NCBI RefSeq assembly: GCF_900187975.1
Contig: NZ_FZPC01000002.1
Coordinates: 124,001 to 188,000 of the forward strand
From: Pseudomonas delhiensis
GTDB lineage: Bacteria; Pseudomonadota; Gammaproteobacteria; Pseudomonadales; Pseudomonadaceae
DNA: 64,000 bases
Reading direction: 5' to 3'
In this document: positions 8,786-17,853 of the stretch, piece after piece
Layout: the number at the start of each line of letters is the position of its first letter
Numbering within the stretch: the stretch's first letter is position 1
The notes under the pieces: generated by a model
What the model was told of the DNA's origin: nothing
The model's database searches: none
Seen by the model: the letters and a program-made list of their open reading frames with translations, nothing else
Program-made: the position numbers and the translations under genes

Positions 8786-9537
8786 ACGACTTCATCGCCG
8801 ACGACGACCGCGAGCGCCTGCAAAGCCAGGGCCTGGCCGGCTTCGACGCGCTCTGGACGCTGCCGCTGGAGGCGGTGGACGAGCCCAACACCGAGCGCGG
8901 CGGCTGGAGTAGCGTGTTCCGCCTGGAGCTGGAAGGCGGCGCCTACTACCTCAAGCGGCAGAGCAACCACCTCACGCGCAGCCTGCTGCGCCCGGGCGGC
9001 GAGCCGACCTTCGCCCGCGAGTTCCGCAACATCCAGCGCTACCAGCAGCTGGGCATCCCAGCGTTGCAGGCAGCCTTCTTCGGCGAGCGCCGAGAGGGCG
9101 GCGAACGCCGCGCCATCCTGGTGACCCGCGCGCTGGACGGCTGGCGCGACCTGGACGCCTGGCTGAAGGACTGGTCCGGCCTGCCGCCCGAGCGCCGCCA
9201 GGCCATCCTGCACGCCTGCGGCATGCTCGCCCGGCGCCTGCACGAGGCCGGGCAGATGCACGGCTGCTTCTATCCCAAGCACATCTTCCTGCGCGAAGCC
9301 GGGGACGGCTTCCAGGCCTGCCTGATCGACCTGGAGAAGACCCGCCCGCTGTGGTTCGGCCTGCGCGACCGCGTCAAGGACCTGGAGCCGCTGCTGCGCC
9401 GCGCCCCCGACTGGAGCGAGGTGGACGTGCGCCAACTGCTCGCCGCCTACCTGGGCAGCGCGGCCAACGGCGCCGAGGTGGACCACTGGTACAAGCGCCT
9501 GGGCGCGCGCCGGCGCAAGAAGGAGAAACGCGGGTGA
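8782..9537 (+). CDS. wapQ: LPS kinase-like protein, WapQ-type, catalytic Asp replaced
   Basis: A 251-residue InaA-like kinase-fold protein. Lys58 in YYLKRQS fits the ATP lysine. The loop that reads HRD in WaaP reads HGCFYPKH here (residues 160-167), so the catalytic Asp position holds Cys162. The later metal-binding Asp is kept in CLIDLEK. The GTG at 8782 overlaps the previous stop (GTGA) and gives the expected length. Gene order matches PA5007 (wapQ) as I recall it. It may be a pseudokinase or use an altered mechanism. Confidence 0.75.
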   Translation: MNDFIADDDRERLQSQGLAGFDALWTLPLEAVDEPNTERGGWSSVFRLELEGGAYYLKRQSNHLTRSLLRPGGEPTFAREFRNIQRYQQLGIPALQAAFFGERREGGERRAILVTRALDGWRDLDAWLKDWSGLPPERRQAILHACGMLARRLHEAGQMHGCFYPKHIFLREAGDGFQACLIDLEKTRPLWFGLRDRVKDLEPLLRRAPDWSEVDVRQLLAAYLGSAANGAEVDHWYKRLGARRRKKEKRG

Positions 9538-11024
9538 GGCTGGGCGAACTGCGAGGCGCCGGGCGCCAGCCGACGCTGCCGCTGCGGCTGGAACTGGCCG
9601 ATGGCGCCGGCCCCGCCGAACTGCGCCTGGACAGCCTGCTGCGTGTGCTGCCGGGCCGGCGCTACGTCGGTGCAGGCAACTGGCGCGGGCGCCAGGTGCT
9701 GGCCAAGCTGCTGGTCGGCGGCAAGGCCGCGCGGCACTTCCAGCGCGAGCTGGCCGGCGTGCGCCTGCTCGCCGAGCAGGGCCTGACCACGCCGCTGCTG
9801 CTGGCCGACGGCCTGGGCGAAGGCGAGGGCGGCTGGCTGCTCTTCGAATTCCTCGACGGCGCCGAAAGCCTCGGCGACGCCTGGCGCGCGGTGGAGGCCG
9901 AGTTGGCGCTGTCCGACGCCCAGCAGGCGGTGCTCGGCGAGGCCCTGGCGGCCATCGCCGAGCTGCACGCCAAGGGCCTTTGGCAGGAAGACCTGCACCT
10001 GGACAACCTGCTGCGCCACGACGGCCGCCTGTACCTGATCGACGGCGCCGGCATCCGCGCCGAGACGCCCGGCCAGCCGCTGTCGCGCAAGCAGGTGCTG
10101 GAAAACCTCGGGGTGTTCTTCGCCCAGCTGCCGGCCAGCCTCGACCCCTTCCTCGAAGAGCTGCTGGTGCACTACCTGCTGGTCAACGGCGAGCACGCGC
10201 TGCCGCTGGAGGCCCTGCAGAAGGAGATCGCCCGGGTGCGCCGCTGGCGCGTCGCCGACCTGCTGAAGAAGATCGGCCGCGACTGCAGCCTGTTCAGCGT
10301 GCGCCGCGGCGCCTTCGGCCTGCGCGCGGTGCGTCGCGAAGAGGAAGCCGGCCTGGCGCCGCTGCTGGCCGAGCCGGACGCTTTCATTGACCGGGGGCAT
10401 GTCTACAAGACCGGTGGTGCCGCTACCGTGGCGAAAGTGGAGCTGGCTGGCCGGCCGCTGGTAGTGAAACGTTACAACATCAAGAACCTGCTGCACTGGC
10501 TCAAGCGCTTCTGGCGCCCCAGCCGCGCCTGGGCCTCCTGGCGCGAAGGCAACCGCCTGGAAGCCCTCGGCATCGCCACCGCGAAACCCCTGGCGGTGCT
10601 GGAACGGCGCTGGCTGTGGCTGCGCGGGCCGGCCTTCCTGATTACCGATTACCTGGGCGGGCAGGATATAATCGCCCGTTTCAAACCCCATCTGGACGAT
10701 CCGGACGGGGCCGGCATGCCGCCGGAGGCCGAGCTGAAGGCCCTGGACAGCCTGTTCGCGGCGCTGCGGCGCGAGCGCATCAGCCACGGCGACCTCAAGG
10801 GCCACAACCTGTTCTGGCAGGGCGAGGGCGACGGGGGGCGCTGGGCGCTGATCGACCTCGACGCCATGCACAAGCACCACGGCCAGGCCGGTTTCGAACG
10901 CGCCTACGCCCGCGACCGCGCACGTTTCCTGCGCAACTGGCCGCAGGACAGCGCGCTCCACCGGCTGCTGGATGAACGCATACCCAAGGCCGGCGTCCAA
11001 GCGCAAGACCGACCCGGGAAGTGA
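9534..11024 (+). CDS. Double kinase-domain protein of the LPS core cluster
   Basis: A 496-residue protein with two kinase-like halves. The first (about 50-250) has QEDLHLDNLL with Asp153 and Asn158 and then YLIDGAGIR. The second (about 290-480) has Lys312 in VVKRYN, HGDLKGHN with Asp420 and Asn425, and ALIDLDAM. Both halves keep catalytic loop and metal Asp; the first half has no clear VAxK-type lysine, although AKLL near 57-60 may serve. The GTG at 9534 overlaps the previous stop (GTGA). Position corresponds to PA5006 as I recall it. An LPS core kinase or accessory role is inferred from domain and neighbours. Confidence 0.72.
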   Translation: MRLGELRGAGRQPTLPLRLELADGAGPAELRLDSLLRVLPGRRYVGAGNWRGRQVLAKLLVGGKAARHFQRELAGVRLLAEQGLTTPLLLADGLGEGEGGWLLFEFLDGAESLGDAWRAVEAELALSDAQQAVLGEALAAIAELHAKGLWQEDLHLDNLLRHDGRLYLIDGAGIRAETPGQPLSRKQVLENLGVFFAQLPASLDPFLEELLVHYLLVNGEHALPLEALQKEIARVRRWRVADLLKKIGRDCSLFSVRRGAFGLRAVRREEEAGLAPLLAEPDAFIDRGHVYKTGGAATVAKVELAGRPLVVKRYNIKNLLHWLKRFWRPSRAWASWREGNRLEALGIATAKPLAVLERRWLWLRGPAFLITDYLGGQDIIARFKPHLDDPDGAGMPPEAELKALDSLFAALRRERISHGDLKGHNLFWQGEGDGGRWALIDLDAMHKHHGQAGFERAYARDRARFLRNWPQDSALHRLLDERIPKAGVQAQDRPGK

Positions 11025-11057
11025 AGGCTCCGACGAGCCGACGAAGATCATCGCCTG

Positions 11058-11075
11058 GGCCCCGCTGACGGGGCC
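11058..11075 (+). terminator. Hairpin between the double kinase gene and wapO
   Basis: GGCCCCG pairs perfectly with CGGGGCC across a CTGA tetraloop, followed by GGGCTTT. It is too short on T residues for a sure intrinsic terminator, but it could attenuate transcription or protect an mRNA end inside the cluster. Confidence 0.35.
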
Positions 11076-11099
11076 GGGCTTTACCAAGAGGCAACACCA

Positions 11100-12857
11100 G
11101 TGGCATTGACCATCCTCGGCCTGTCCGGCGCCGTAAGCCATGACCCTTCCGCCGCCCTGTACATCGACGGCAAGCTGGTCGCGGCGGTCGAAGAAGAGCG
11201 CTTCGTCCGCGACAAGCACGCGAAGAACCGCATGCCCTACGAGTCGGCGAAGTTCTGCCTGGAGCAGGCCGGGATCAAGCCGTCCGACGTCGACGTGGTA
11301 GCCATTCCCTTCGCCCCCATCAGCCTGTTCGGCAAGGCCCGCTGGCACTACGCCAAGCGCTACGCCTACGCCCCGGACCGCGCGCTGGACGCCATCCTGC
11401 TCGGCAACCGCCGCTACAAGCGCTACTACAAGCGCATCCAGTGGTGCCTGCAGCAACTGGGCTTCGACCTGAAGAAGGTCAAGATCCAGCCGGTGGAACA
11501 CCACCTGGCCCACGCCTCCAGCGCCTACCACTGCTCCGGCTTCAAGGAGAAGACGGCGATCCTCGGGATCGACGGCAAGGGCGAGTACGCCACCACCTTC
11601 TTCGGCTACGGCGAGAACGGCAAGATCCACAAGATCAAGGAATTCTACGACCCGGATTCCCTCGGCGGCCTGTACGGCGCGCTGACCGAGTACCTCGGCT
11701 TCGACATGCTCGACGGCGAGTTCAAGGTCATGGGCATGGCGCCCTATGGCGACGCCAGCAAGTACGATTTCTCGCGCCTGGCCAAGTTCGAGAACGGCGA
11801 GCTGATCATCAACACCGACTACGCCAACGTCATCGGTTTGCGCCGCTACAAGGAAAAGGGCAAGGGCTACTACTTCTCGCCCAAGCTGATCGAGTGGCTG
11901 GGGCCCAAGCGCGAAGGCGACATCGCCGACGACCCGTACATCCACTACGCCGCCAGCATCCAGGCGCTGTTCGAGAAGCTGGCGCTGGAGATGATGGACT
12001 ACTACCTGGGCGACATCCTCCGCGAGACCGGCAAGATCGCCTTCGCCGGCGGCTGCGCGCTGAACGTCAAGCTGAACCAGAAGATCATCGCCCGCCCCGA
12101 GGTCAAGGAGCTGTACGTGCAGCCCGCGGCCAGCGACGCCGGCACCGCGGTGGGCGCCGCCGCCTACGTCTCCTGGGAGCGTGGCGTGCCGGTGGAGAAG
12201 ATGGAGCACGTCTACCTCGGCCCGGCCTACAGCAACGAAGACGTCATCGCCGCCTGCGCCCGCCACGCGGCGGCGCCGGCCTGGCGCAAGATCGACAACG
12301 TGCCCGAGCTGATCGGCAAGGTGCTGGCCGACGGCAACCCGGTGGCCTGGTTCCAGGGCCGCATGGAGTTCGGCCCGCGCGCCCTGGGCGGGCGTTCCAT
12401 CCTCGGCTGCCCGAGCGTGCCGGGCGTGGCCGACCGGATCAACGCGCAGATCAAGTTCCGCGAGCGCTGGCGGCCGTTCTGCCCGTCGATGCTGGATACC
12501 GTCGGCCCGCAGATGTTCAGGATCGACCACCCGGCGCCGTTCATGACCTTCACCTTCGAGGTCAACGAGGAGTGGAAGACCCGCGTGCCGGAAGTCGTCC
12601 ACGAGGACGGCACCTCCCGCGCCCAGGTGCTCAAGCGCGAGTTCAACCCGCGCTACTACGACCTGATGAAGGAGCTGGAGAAGCTCACCGGCAACGGCGT
12701 GGCGCTGAACACCTCGCTGAACCGCCGCGGCGAACCGATGATCTGCTCGCCGACCGACGCGCTGAACATGTTCTACGGTTCGGACCTGCAGTACCTGATC
12801 ATGCAGGACATCCTGGTGGTCAAGGAAGGCGCGGCGGCCTATGACTCGCTCGGCTGA
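11100..12857 (+). CDS. wapO: LPS core carbamoyltransferase
   Basis: A 585-residue NodU/CmcH-family O-carbamoyltransferase. In P. aeruginosa the 7-O-carbamoyl group on heptose II is made by this gene. The N-terminal YrdC/ASKHA-like half begins LTILGLSGAVSHDPSAAL and has the conserved histidines in VEHHLAHASSAY. The C-terminal half has FAGGCALNVKLNQKI and GRMEFGPRALGGRSILG, both family hallmarks. The start is GTG at 11100, with AAGAGG eight bases upstream. Its 3' end overlaps wapH by 17 nt. Confidence 0.93.
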   Translation: MALTILGLSGAVSHDPSAALYIDGKLVAAVEEERFVRDKHAKNRMPYESAKFCLEQAGIKPSDVDVVAIPFAPISLFGKARWHYAKRYAYAPDRALDAILLGNRRYKRYYKRIQWCLQQLGFDLKKVKIQPVEHHLAHASSAYHCSGFKEKTAILGIDGKGEYATTFFGYGENGKIHKIKEFYDPDSLGGLYGALTEYLGFDMLDGEFKVMGMAPYGDASKYDFSRLAKFENGELIINTDYANVIGLRRYKEKGKGYYFSPKLIEWLGPKREGDIADDPYIHYAASIQALFEKLALEMMDYYLGDILRETGKIAFAGGCALNVKLNQKIIARPEVKELYVQPAASDAGTAVGAAAYVSWERGVPVEKMEHVYLGPAYSNEDVIAACARHAAAPAWRKIDNVPELIGKVLADGNPVAWFQGRMEFGPRALGGRSILGCPSVPGVADRINAQIKFRERWRPFCPSMLDTVGPQMFRIDHPAPFMTFTFEVNEEWKTRVPEVVHEDGTSRAQVLKREFNPRYYDLMKELEKLTGNGVALNTSLNRRGEPMICSPTDALNMFYGSDLQYLIMQDILVVKEGAAAYDSLG

Positions 12858-13977
12858 ACCGCGGGTCCTGCAGTTCTGCCACGGCTATGACGGGCCCTTC
12901 CTGGATTGCGCCCGTCAGTACGCCAGCCTGTTCGCCGGCACCGGCTACCGGGTGACCACGGTGTTCCTCACCGGCGCGCCCGACGCCGAGGTGGCCGCCG
13001 GCTGCGCCAGCGACGAGGTGCTGTTCCTCGACTACAGCTCGAAGGACGTGCGCGGCCTCAAGCTGCGCGCCATCCGCGACCTGCGCGAGATCGCCCGCTC
13101 GCGGGACTTCCGCTTCTGCATCGCGCACCGCTTCAAGCCGACCTGGGTGGCCATGCTCGCCACCCGCCTGCCGGTGATCGGCGTGCACCACGGCTTCGGC
13201 GACTACCGCCGGCTCGGCCGCAAGCTGTTCGCCAAACTGTTCGCCAAGCGCCTGAGCCTGCTGGCGGTGTCCAACGCGGTGCGCGACGAGCTGCGCCAGT
13301 GCCTGCCGGCCTGGCCGGCCGAGCGCATCGAGACGCTGTACAACCGCGTCGACGTCGACGCCCTGCAGGCCGAGCAGGTGGAGCGCTACCCGGCGCGCCA
13401 GCACCTGCGCCTGGCGGACAACGCCTGGGTGGTCGGCAACGTCGGCCGCCTGCACCCGGACAAGGACCAGGCCACGCTGCTGCGCGGCTTCGCCGCGGCG
13501 CTGCCGCAGCTGCCGCCGGCCGCGCTGCTGGCGATCCTCGGCAAGGGCCGCCTGGAGGAAGACCTCAAGGAACTGGCCCGCGAGCTGGGCATCGCCGAAC
13601 GGGTGCTGTTCCTCGGCCAGGTGCCGGACGCGCGGCGCTACTTCAAGGCCTTCGACGTCTTCGCCCTGAGTTCCGACCACGAGCCCTTCGGCATGGTCCT
13701 GCTGGAGGCCATGGCCGCCGGCGTGCCGCTGATCTCCACCGCCGGCGGGGGCACCGGCGAGATCGTCGAAGGCCTGGGCATCCTCTTCCCGCTGCGCGAC
13801 GACGCGGCGCTGGCCCAGGGCCTGGGGCACCTGGCCGCGCTGGACCGGCAGCAGCGCGAAGCCTGCGCCCGGCTGATGGACGAGCGCCTGCGTAGCCGCT
13901 TCTCCGACGAGGCGGTGCGCCGGGAGTTCTGGAGCCTGCCGCTGGTCCGCGCGCTGACGCGCGGTGCTTCCGAATAG
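12841..13977 (+). CDS. wapH: LPS outer-core GT4 glycosyltransferase, WapH-type
   Basis: A 378-residue GT-B glycosyltransferase. The C-terminal donor domain carries VGNVGRLHPDKDQATLLRGF, a long-range Rossmann block, and the E-x7-E motif HEPFGMVLLEAMAAG, with GGGTGEIV after it. The N-terminal acceptor domain begins after about 8 residues with VLQFCHGYDGPF. It overlaps wapO by 17 nt, so it is in the same transcript. Gene order corresponds to PA5004 (wapH), a core glucosyltransferase gene; the precise linkage is not readable from sequence. Confidence 0.84.
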   Translation: MTRSAEPRVLQFCHGYDGPFLDCARQYASLFAGTGYRVTTVFLTGAPDAEVAAGCASDEVLFLDYSSKDVRGLKLRAIRDLREIARSRDFRFCIAHRFKPTWVAMLATRLPVIGVHHGFGDYRRLGRKLFAKLFAKRLSLLAVSNAVRDELRQCLPAWPAERIETLYNRVDVDALQAEQVERYPARQHLRLADNAWVVGNVGRLHPDKDQATLLRGFAAALPQLPPAALLAILGKGRLEEDLKELARELGIAERVLFLGQVPDARRYFKAFDVFALSSDHEPFGMVLLEAMAAGVPLISTAGGGTGEIVEGLGILFPLRDDAALAQGLGHLAALDRQQREACARLMDERLRSRFSDEAVRREFWSLPLVRALTRGASE

Positions 13978-14011
13978 ACTGCCCGCTGGCCGGGATGCGA
14001 AAAGGTGAGTC

Positions 14012-14968
14012 TTGAAAGTCCTGTTTCTGGTTCAGAAAGAACAACGCGCCATTCTCGACCGCCTCTACGACGGCATCGCCGAACACTGCGAATGCGACCT
14101 GCGCTGGCTGAGCAGTGACGAGCAGGCCAACCTGCGCCGCTACTTCCGCGAGCAGGTGGACGTCACGCGCTACGACCGCATCCTGTTCTTCCTGCGCTTC
14201 AAGAAGGAAATGCGCCAGGCTTCCTTCATCGCCAGCGTGCCGAACCTGGTGATCCTCGAACACGACGCCTACCAGAACTACATCCCCTGCAAGTACACCG
14301 GCAAGTTCAGCGCCCACTACCGGCGCATGCCCTGGGCGCGGGTGATCAGCTCCGGCGCGGTGGTCGCCCGGCGCCTGCGCGAGGAAGGCTTCGACGCCGT
14401 CTTCGTGCCCAAGGGCTACGACCAGGACCTGCTCCACGACCTGGGCCGCGAGCGCGACATCGAGCTGGCCTTCGTCGGCAGCACCGGCAGCGTGGCCTAC
14501 AGCGGGCGCAAGGCGCTGCTGGACGAACTGGGCAAGGTGGAGAACCTGCTGGTCACCAAGACCAACTCCGGCGCGGACTACCTGAACACGCTCAACCGCA
14601 TCCGCTTCTTCGTCAGCGCGGACGTCGGCATGGGCGAGTACATGATCAAGAACTTCGAGGCCATGGCCTGCGGCTGCGTGCTTTTCGCCTACGATCAGGG
14701 GGAAGAGGAGAACCGCGCGCTGGGCCTGGCCGACATGCAGAACGTCGTCTTCTACCGCGACATCCCCGAGCTGCGCCGCAAGCTGCAGGTGCTGCGCGAG
14801 GACCCCGCCCTGGCCGCGCGCATCGCCGAACAGGGCCGCCGGCTGGCCGGGGAAGGCTTCGGTTTCAGCCGCATCGGGGCGCGCATCGTCGAGGCGATGG
14901 CACCACCCTTGCGCCCTCGCCCGCAACCGGGCAGGCTGGAACGATTACGCCGGGCCTTGGGAATTTGA
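14012..14968 (+). CDS. ssg: Cell-surface sugar glycosyltransferase, Ssg-type
   Basis: A 318-residue protein starting KVLFLVQKEQRAILDRLY, with a C-terminal glycosyltransferase-like domain: ELAFVGSTGSVAYSGRK, then GMGEYMIKNFEAMACGCVLF, which resembles the E-x7-E donor motif. The start is TTG at 14012, supported by AAAGGTGAG just upstream and by the natural protein start. Position next to the rhamnosyltransferase gene matches PA5001 (ssg), studied in Pseudomonas for LPS and exopolysaccharide effects. Substrate unknown. The symbol is assigned mainly on order and length. Confidence 0.68.
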   Translation: MKVLFLVQKEQRAILDRLYDGIAEHCECDLRWLSSDEQANLRRYFREQVDVTRYDRILFFLRFKKEMRQASFIASVPNLVILEHDAYQNYIPCKYTGKFSAHYRRMPWARVISSGAVVARRLREEGFDAVFVPKGYDQDLLHDLGRERDIELAFVGSTGSVAYSGRKALLDELGKVENLLVTKTNSGADYLNTLNRIRFFVSADVGMGEYMIKNFEAMACGCVLFAYDQGEEENRALGLADMQNVVFYRDIPELRRKLQVLREDPALAARIAEQGRRLAGEGFGFSRIGARIVEAMAPPLRPRPQPGRLERLRRALGI

Positions 14969-15018
14969 ACATTCATGCGTCGAAGCTTTCGCGGCGGCCG
15001 TCGGGGCCGGAGGTGGTC

Positions 15019-15885
15019 GTGGCCAAGCCGCTGATCTCCGTGCTGGTACCCTGTTACAACCGCGAACGCTACATCGAGGAGGCACTGCTGAGCATCCTCG
15101 CGCAGGACTACCCGAACTTCGAGCTGATCGTCGTCGATGACGGCTCCCAGGACGCCAGCGCCGAGAAGATCGAGGCCTTGCGCCAGCGCTACGGTTTCCA
15201 GTTCTACCGGCAAGCCAACCAGGGCGTGAGCGCCGCCCTGAACACGGCCCTGGGCCATGCCCGTGGCGAGTTCATCGCCACCCCCGACTCCGACGATGTG
15301 ATGCTGCCGGGCCGCCTGTCGCTGCAGGCCGCCTACCTCGAGGCGCATCCCCAGGTGGGCTGCGTCGGCGCGCGGGTGATCTACGTCGACGCCGAAGGCC
15401 GGCGGCTGAAGGCCGAGGAGGGCAAGCCGCTGCGCAGCTACAGCTTCGTCGAGCTGCTGTCCCGCGCCCATGCCATCGGCGCCCCCGTGGCCATGTATCG
15501 ACGCGAGGCGCTGGACCGTGCCGGTGGCTATGACCCGGAGATTCGCATCCAGGATTTCCAGATCACCCTGAAGATCGCCCACCTGGGTTATCGCACGGAT
15601 GTGCTGCCGGAGCTGGTGACGCTCTACCGCAGGCACTCGGGCAACATGTCCAAGACCGCCTACCAGCGGCAGCTCGACTACGACCTGATGGCCATCGCCC
15701 CCTACCGCGGCCAGCCCGGCTACTCGCAGGGTTTCACCTGCGTGATCAACAAGGCGCTCAAGCACTCGGTGGTGTCGGACAAGGCCTATGCCCTGCGGCT
15801 TCTGCTGAGGCTGCCGCCGTGGCGCTGGAACCGCGTGACCTGGCGCCGCCTGCGCCACCTGTTGTTCAAGTTCCACGAGGGATGA
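15019..15885 (+). CDS. wapR: LPS core GT2 rhamnosyltransferase, WapR-type
   Basis: A GT-A family 2 glycosyltransferase with PLISVLVPCYNRERYIEEAL at the N-terminus, ELIVVDDGSQD as the first nucleotide-binding block, and the DxD-type motif TPDSDDVM. I chose GTG at 15019 because GGAGG sits five bases upstream, giving 288 residues; a TTG at 14965 that overlaps the ssg stop would add 18 residues and remains possible. Position just before waaL fits PA5000 (wapR), the alpha-1,3-rhamnosyltransferase that makes the core form which receives O antigen. The linkage is inferred from order. Confidence 0.78.
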   Translation: MAKPLISVLVPCYNRERYIEEALLSILAQDYPNFELIVVDDGSQDASAEKIEALRQRYGFQFYRQANQGVSAALNTALGHARGEFIATPDSDDVMLPGRLSLQAAYLEAHPQVGCVGARVIYVDAEGRRLKAEEGKPLRSYSFVELLSRAHAIGAPVAMYRREALDRAGGYDPEIRIQDFQITLKIAHLGYRTDVLPELVTLYRRHSGNMSKTAYQRQLDYDLMAIAPYRGQPGYSQGFTCVINKALKHSVVSDKAYALRLLLRLPPWRWNRVTWRRLRHLLFKFHEG

Positions 15886-17120
15886 GCGCGTTCGGGATGA
15901 AGTCGATGTTATTGCAGGCATGGCAGACCTGGCGGCCCGCCGCGGGCCGGGGCGGCGTGCCTGTCGCCCGCCGGGACCGCGTGGCCGAGGCGATGCTGGG
16001 GTTCGGTGTGTTCTGGACCCTCGCCGGGGTGCTGCTGACGCCGACCATGAAGTTCTACTACACCACGGTGGCGCTGTTCGTGTACCTGCCGGCGCTCTGG
16101 CTGGTGATCGCCCGCCGCGCCGAACTGGGGCGGCTGATCGGTGAGCGCAGGGAAATGTGGTTGTTCTTGGCGCTGTTCGCCTGGGCCAATCTCTCGCTGC
16201 TGTGGGCTGTCGGGGATTTCGACCGATTGTCGCGGGTCAAGCAGTCGAGCCTCTTCGTGTTGCTGGTCTGCGGCTGGTTGCTCTGGGCGCGGGCCAGCGA
16301 GCCACGCCTGCGCGGTACCCTGGTAGCGCTCGGCGTGCTCAACAGCCTCTATTGCCTGGCCGCGCTGCTCTGGGCCCCGGCCTACGCGCCCGGGCGCCTG
16401 AACGGCTTCGGTGGTTTCCTCGACAATCCCAATGCGGCCGCATACGCCACGGCTTTCCTGCTGGTGATGGCGCTGCCATTGCGCCCGGCGGGGCGCGGCT
16501 GGCGGCTGGCCTGGTTGCTGCTGCAGCTTCCCCCGCTGTTCTACGTCGCCCTGTGTGGCAGCCGCGGAGCGTTGCTGGCGCTGATGGCCACGGCGACGTT
16601 CTGCCTGGTGCTGCTGCCGGGCTGGCGCTGGCGCCTGGCTGCCCTGTCGACCCTGGTCGGCGGGGCCGCGCTGTTCTGCCTGGAGCCGAGCCTGATGGCA
16701 CGGGGGGATTCGGAGCGGCTGGAACTGTTGCGCAGCGCCTTGCCGATCCTGCGCGAGCATTTCTGGATCGGCGTGGGCTATGGCACCACCTACGAGGTCC
16801 AGGGCTGGGCCGGCGGTTACCATGGCAGCACCCACAACTTCCTGCTGCATACCGCCTTGCAGTACGGGATTCCGGCGCTGCTCGTCTGGCTGCTGCTCTG
16901 GGCGATGCTGGGGCTGCGGGCCTGGCGTAGCCGCCATACGCAACTGGGCCTGGCGCTGCTGCTGCTGTGGGTCTTCGCCAGCGTGGCCATGCAGTTCGAC
17001 GTGTTCAGCCTGTGGGAGCGCACCCGCGCCATGTGGCTGATGCCCTGGGCGGTATTCCTGCTCGGCCTGAGCCTGGAGCGCCCGGCTGGGGAGACCGGCG
17101 GCGAACTCAACCGGCGTTGA
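15882..17120 (+). CDS. waaL: O-antigen ligase
   Basis: A 412-residue polytopic membrane protein with about 11-12 hydrophobic segments and a periplasmic loop near residues 270-310. The loop carries HFWIGVGYGT and GGYHGSTHNFLLH; His308 in THNF matches the ligase histidine known for the Wzy_C/WaaL family. It joins O-antigen from undecaprenyl-PP to lipid A-core in the periplasm. The ATG overlaps the wapR stop (ATGA at 15882-15885). The 3' end overlaps the convergent minus-strand gene by 14 nt. Confidence 0.92.
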   Translation: MSAFGMKSMLLQAWQTWRPAAGRGGVPVARRDRVAEAMLGFGVFWTLAGVLLTPTMKFYYTTVALFVYLPALWLVIARRAELGRLIGERREMWLFLALFAWANLSLLWAVGDFDRLSRVKQSSLFVLLVCGWLLWARASEPRLRGTLVALGVLNSLYCLAALLWAPAYAPGRLNGFGGFLDNPNAAAYATAFLLVMALPLRPAGRGWRLAWLLLQLPPLFYVALCGSRGALLALMATATFCLVLLPGWRWRLAALSTLVGGAALFCLEPSLMARGDSERLELLRSALPILREHFWIGVGYGTTYEVQGWAGGYHGSTHNFLLHTALQYGIPALLVWLLLWAMLGLRAWRSRHTQLGLALLLLWVFASVAMQFDVFSLWERTRAMWLMPWAVFLLGLSLERPAGETGGELNRR

Positions 17121-17754
17121 GGATGCCCTGCAGTTCGCGGGCGTCCCAGCGTACCTTGCCGTGGCGCAGGTAGCCCGCGCTCAGCTCGTTGCCCTTGTCC
17201 GCCAGCAACCACTGCCGATCCTCGGCGTAGCGCAGCATATGCGCGAAGTTGCGCTTGCGCTGCAGGCGGCCGAGGGCGCGGCGCTGGGTCTTCATGTCGG
17301 CGATGTCGATCAGCCCCAGTTCGCCCTGCGGGGTCTGCACCACGTTGCCCAGGTGCAGCGAGCGGAAGTACACGCCGCGTTCGTGTAGGCGGGCGATCAG
17401 CTCGCCCAGGCGCTCGCGCAGGGCGCCGCCGGCCTGGCCGGCGGCGATCAGCTGGCGCAGCGTCTGGCCCGGCAGCGGGCGGTAGTGCACCAGGTCGCGG
17501 GCGATGGCGGGCACGCGGTAGACGCCGATCACCTCGGGGCAGGGGATGCCCAGCCGCTGCAGGGCCAGGGCGTTGTCGGCGAAGCGCCGGGCGTAGGGGT
17601 AGAGCGCCGCCGAGGAGACCAGCCGCTTGCGCCGGAACAGCTTGACGAAGTTGCCGTCGGGCAGGCGCAGGACCTTGTCGCCATGCCCGTCGGCTTCCAG
17701 CACTGTGGCACCGGCGCGCAGCGATTCATAGGCGGGAAGGTCTAGCTGTTGCAT
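17107..17754 (-). CDS. Kinase-like LPS/toluene-tolerance family protein, catalytic Asp replaced
   Basis: A 215-residue kinase-fold protein related to WaaP and usually annotated as a toluene-tolerance protein. Lys38 in FVKLFRR is the likely ATP lysine. The catalytic loop reads FRSLHLGNV (130-138), so the Asp position is Ser132 while Asn137 is kept, and GLIDIADMK supplies the metal Asp. It is convergent with waaL, with a 14-nt overlap, and divergent from msbA. Order matches PA4998 as I recall it. A role in core modification is inferred; catalysis is uncertain. Confidence 0.72.
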   Translation of the reverse strand: MQQLDLPAYESLRAGATVLEADGHGDKVLRLPDGNFVKLFRRKRLVSSAALYPYARRFADNALALQRLGIPCPEVIGVYRVPAIARDLVHYRPLPGQTLRQLIAAGQAGGALRERLGELIARLHERGVYFRSLHLGNVVQTPQGELGLIDIADMKTQRRALGRLQRKRNFAHMLRYAEDRQWLLADKGNELSAGYLRHGKVRWDARELQGILNAG

Positions 17755-17818
17755 ACCGGGGTTCCTGGACGGGGCCGGCTATAGTAGCCCAGGCGCCGGG
17801 CAAACGAGAGGCCTGTGT

Positions 17819-17824
17819 TATAAT
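17819..17824 (+). promoter_or_regulatory. Candidate -10 box for msbA
   Basis: A perfect TATAAT lies 29 bp before the msbA ATG in the divergent gap; no clear -35 is visible at 17-bp spacing. On the opposite strand TACTAT near 17780 could serve the kinase-like gene. Confidence 0.45.
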
Positions 17825-17853
17825 CGCCGGCCTTTTCAGCGTGCGATTCTTTC

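Noticed and set aside
9447-12602. Long minus-strand open frame across the double kinase gene and wapO
   Set aside because: Same reason: antisense of well-supported genes, no domain and biased composition.
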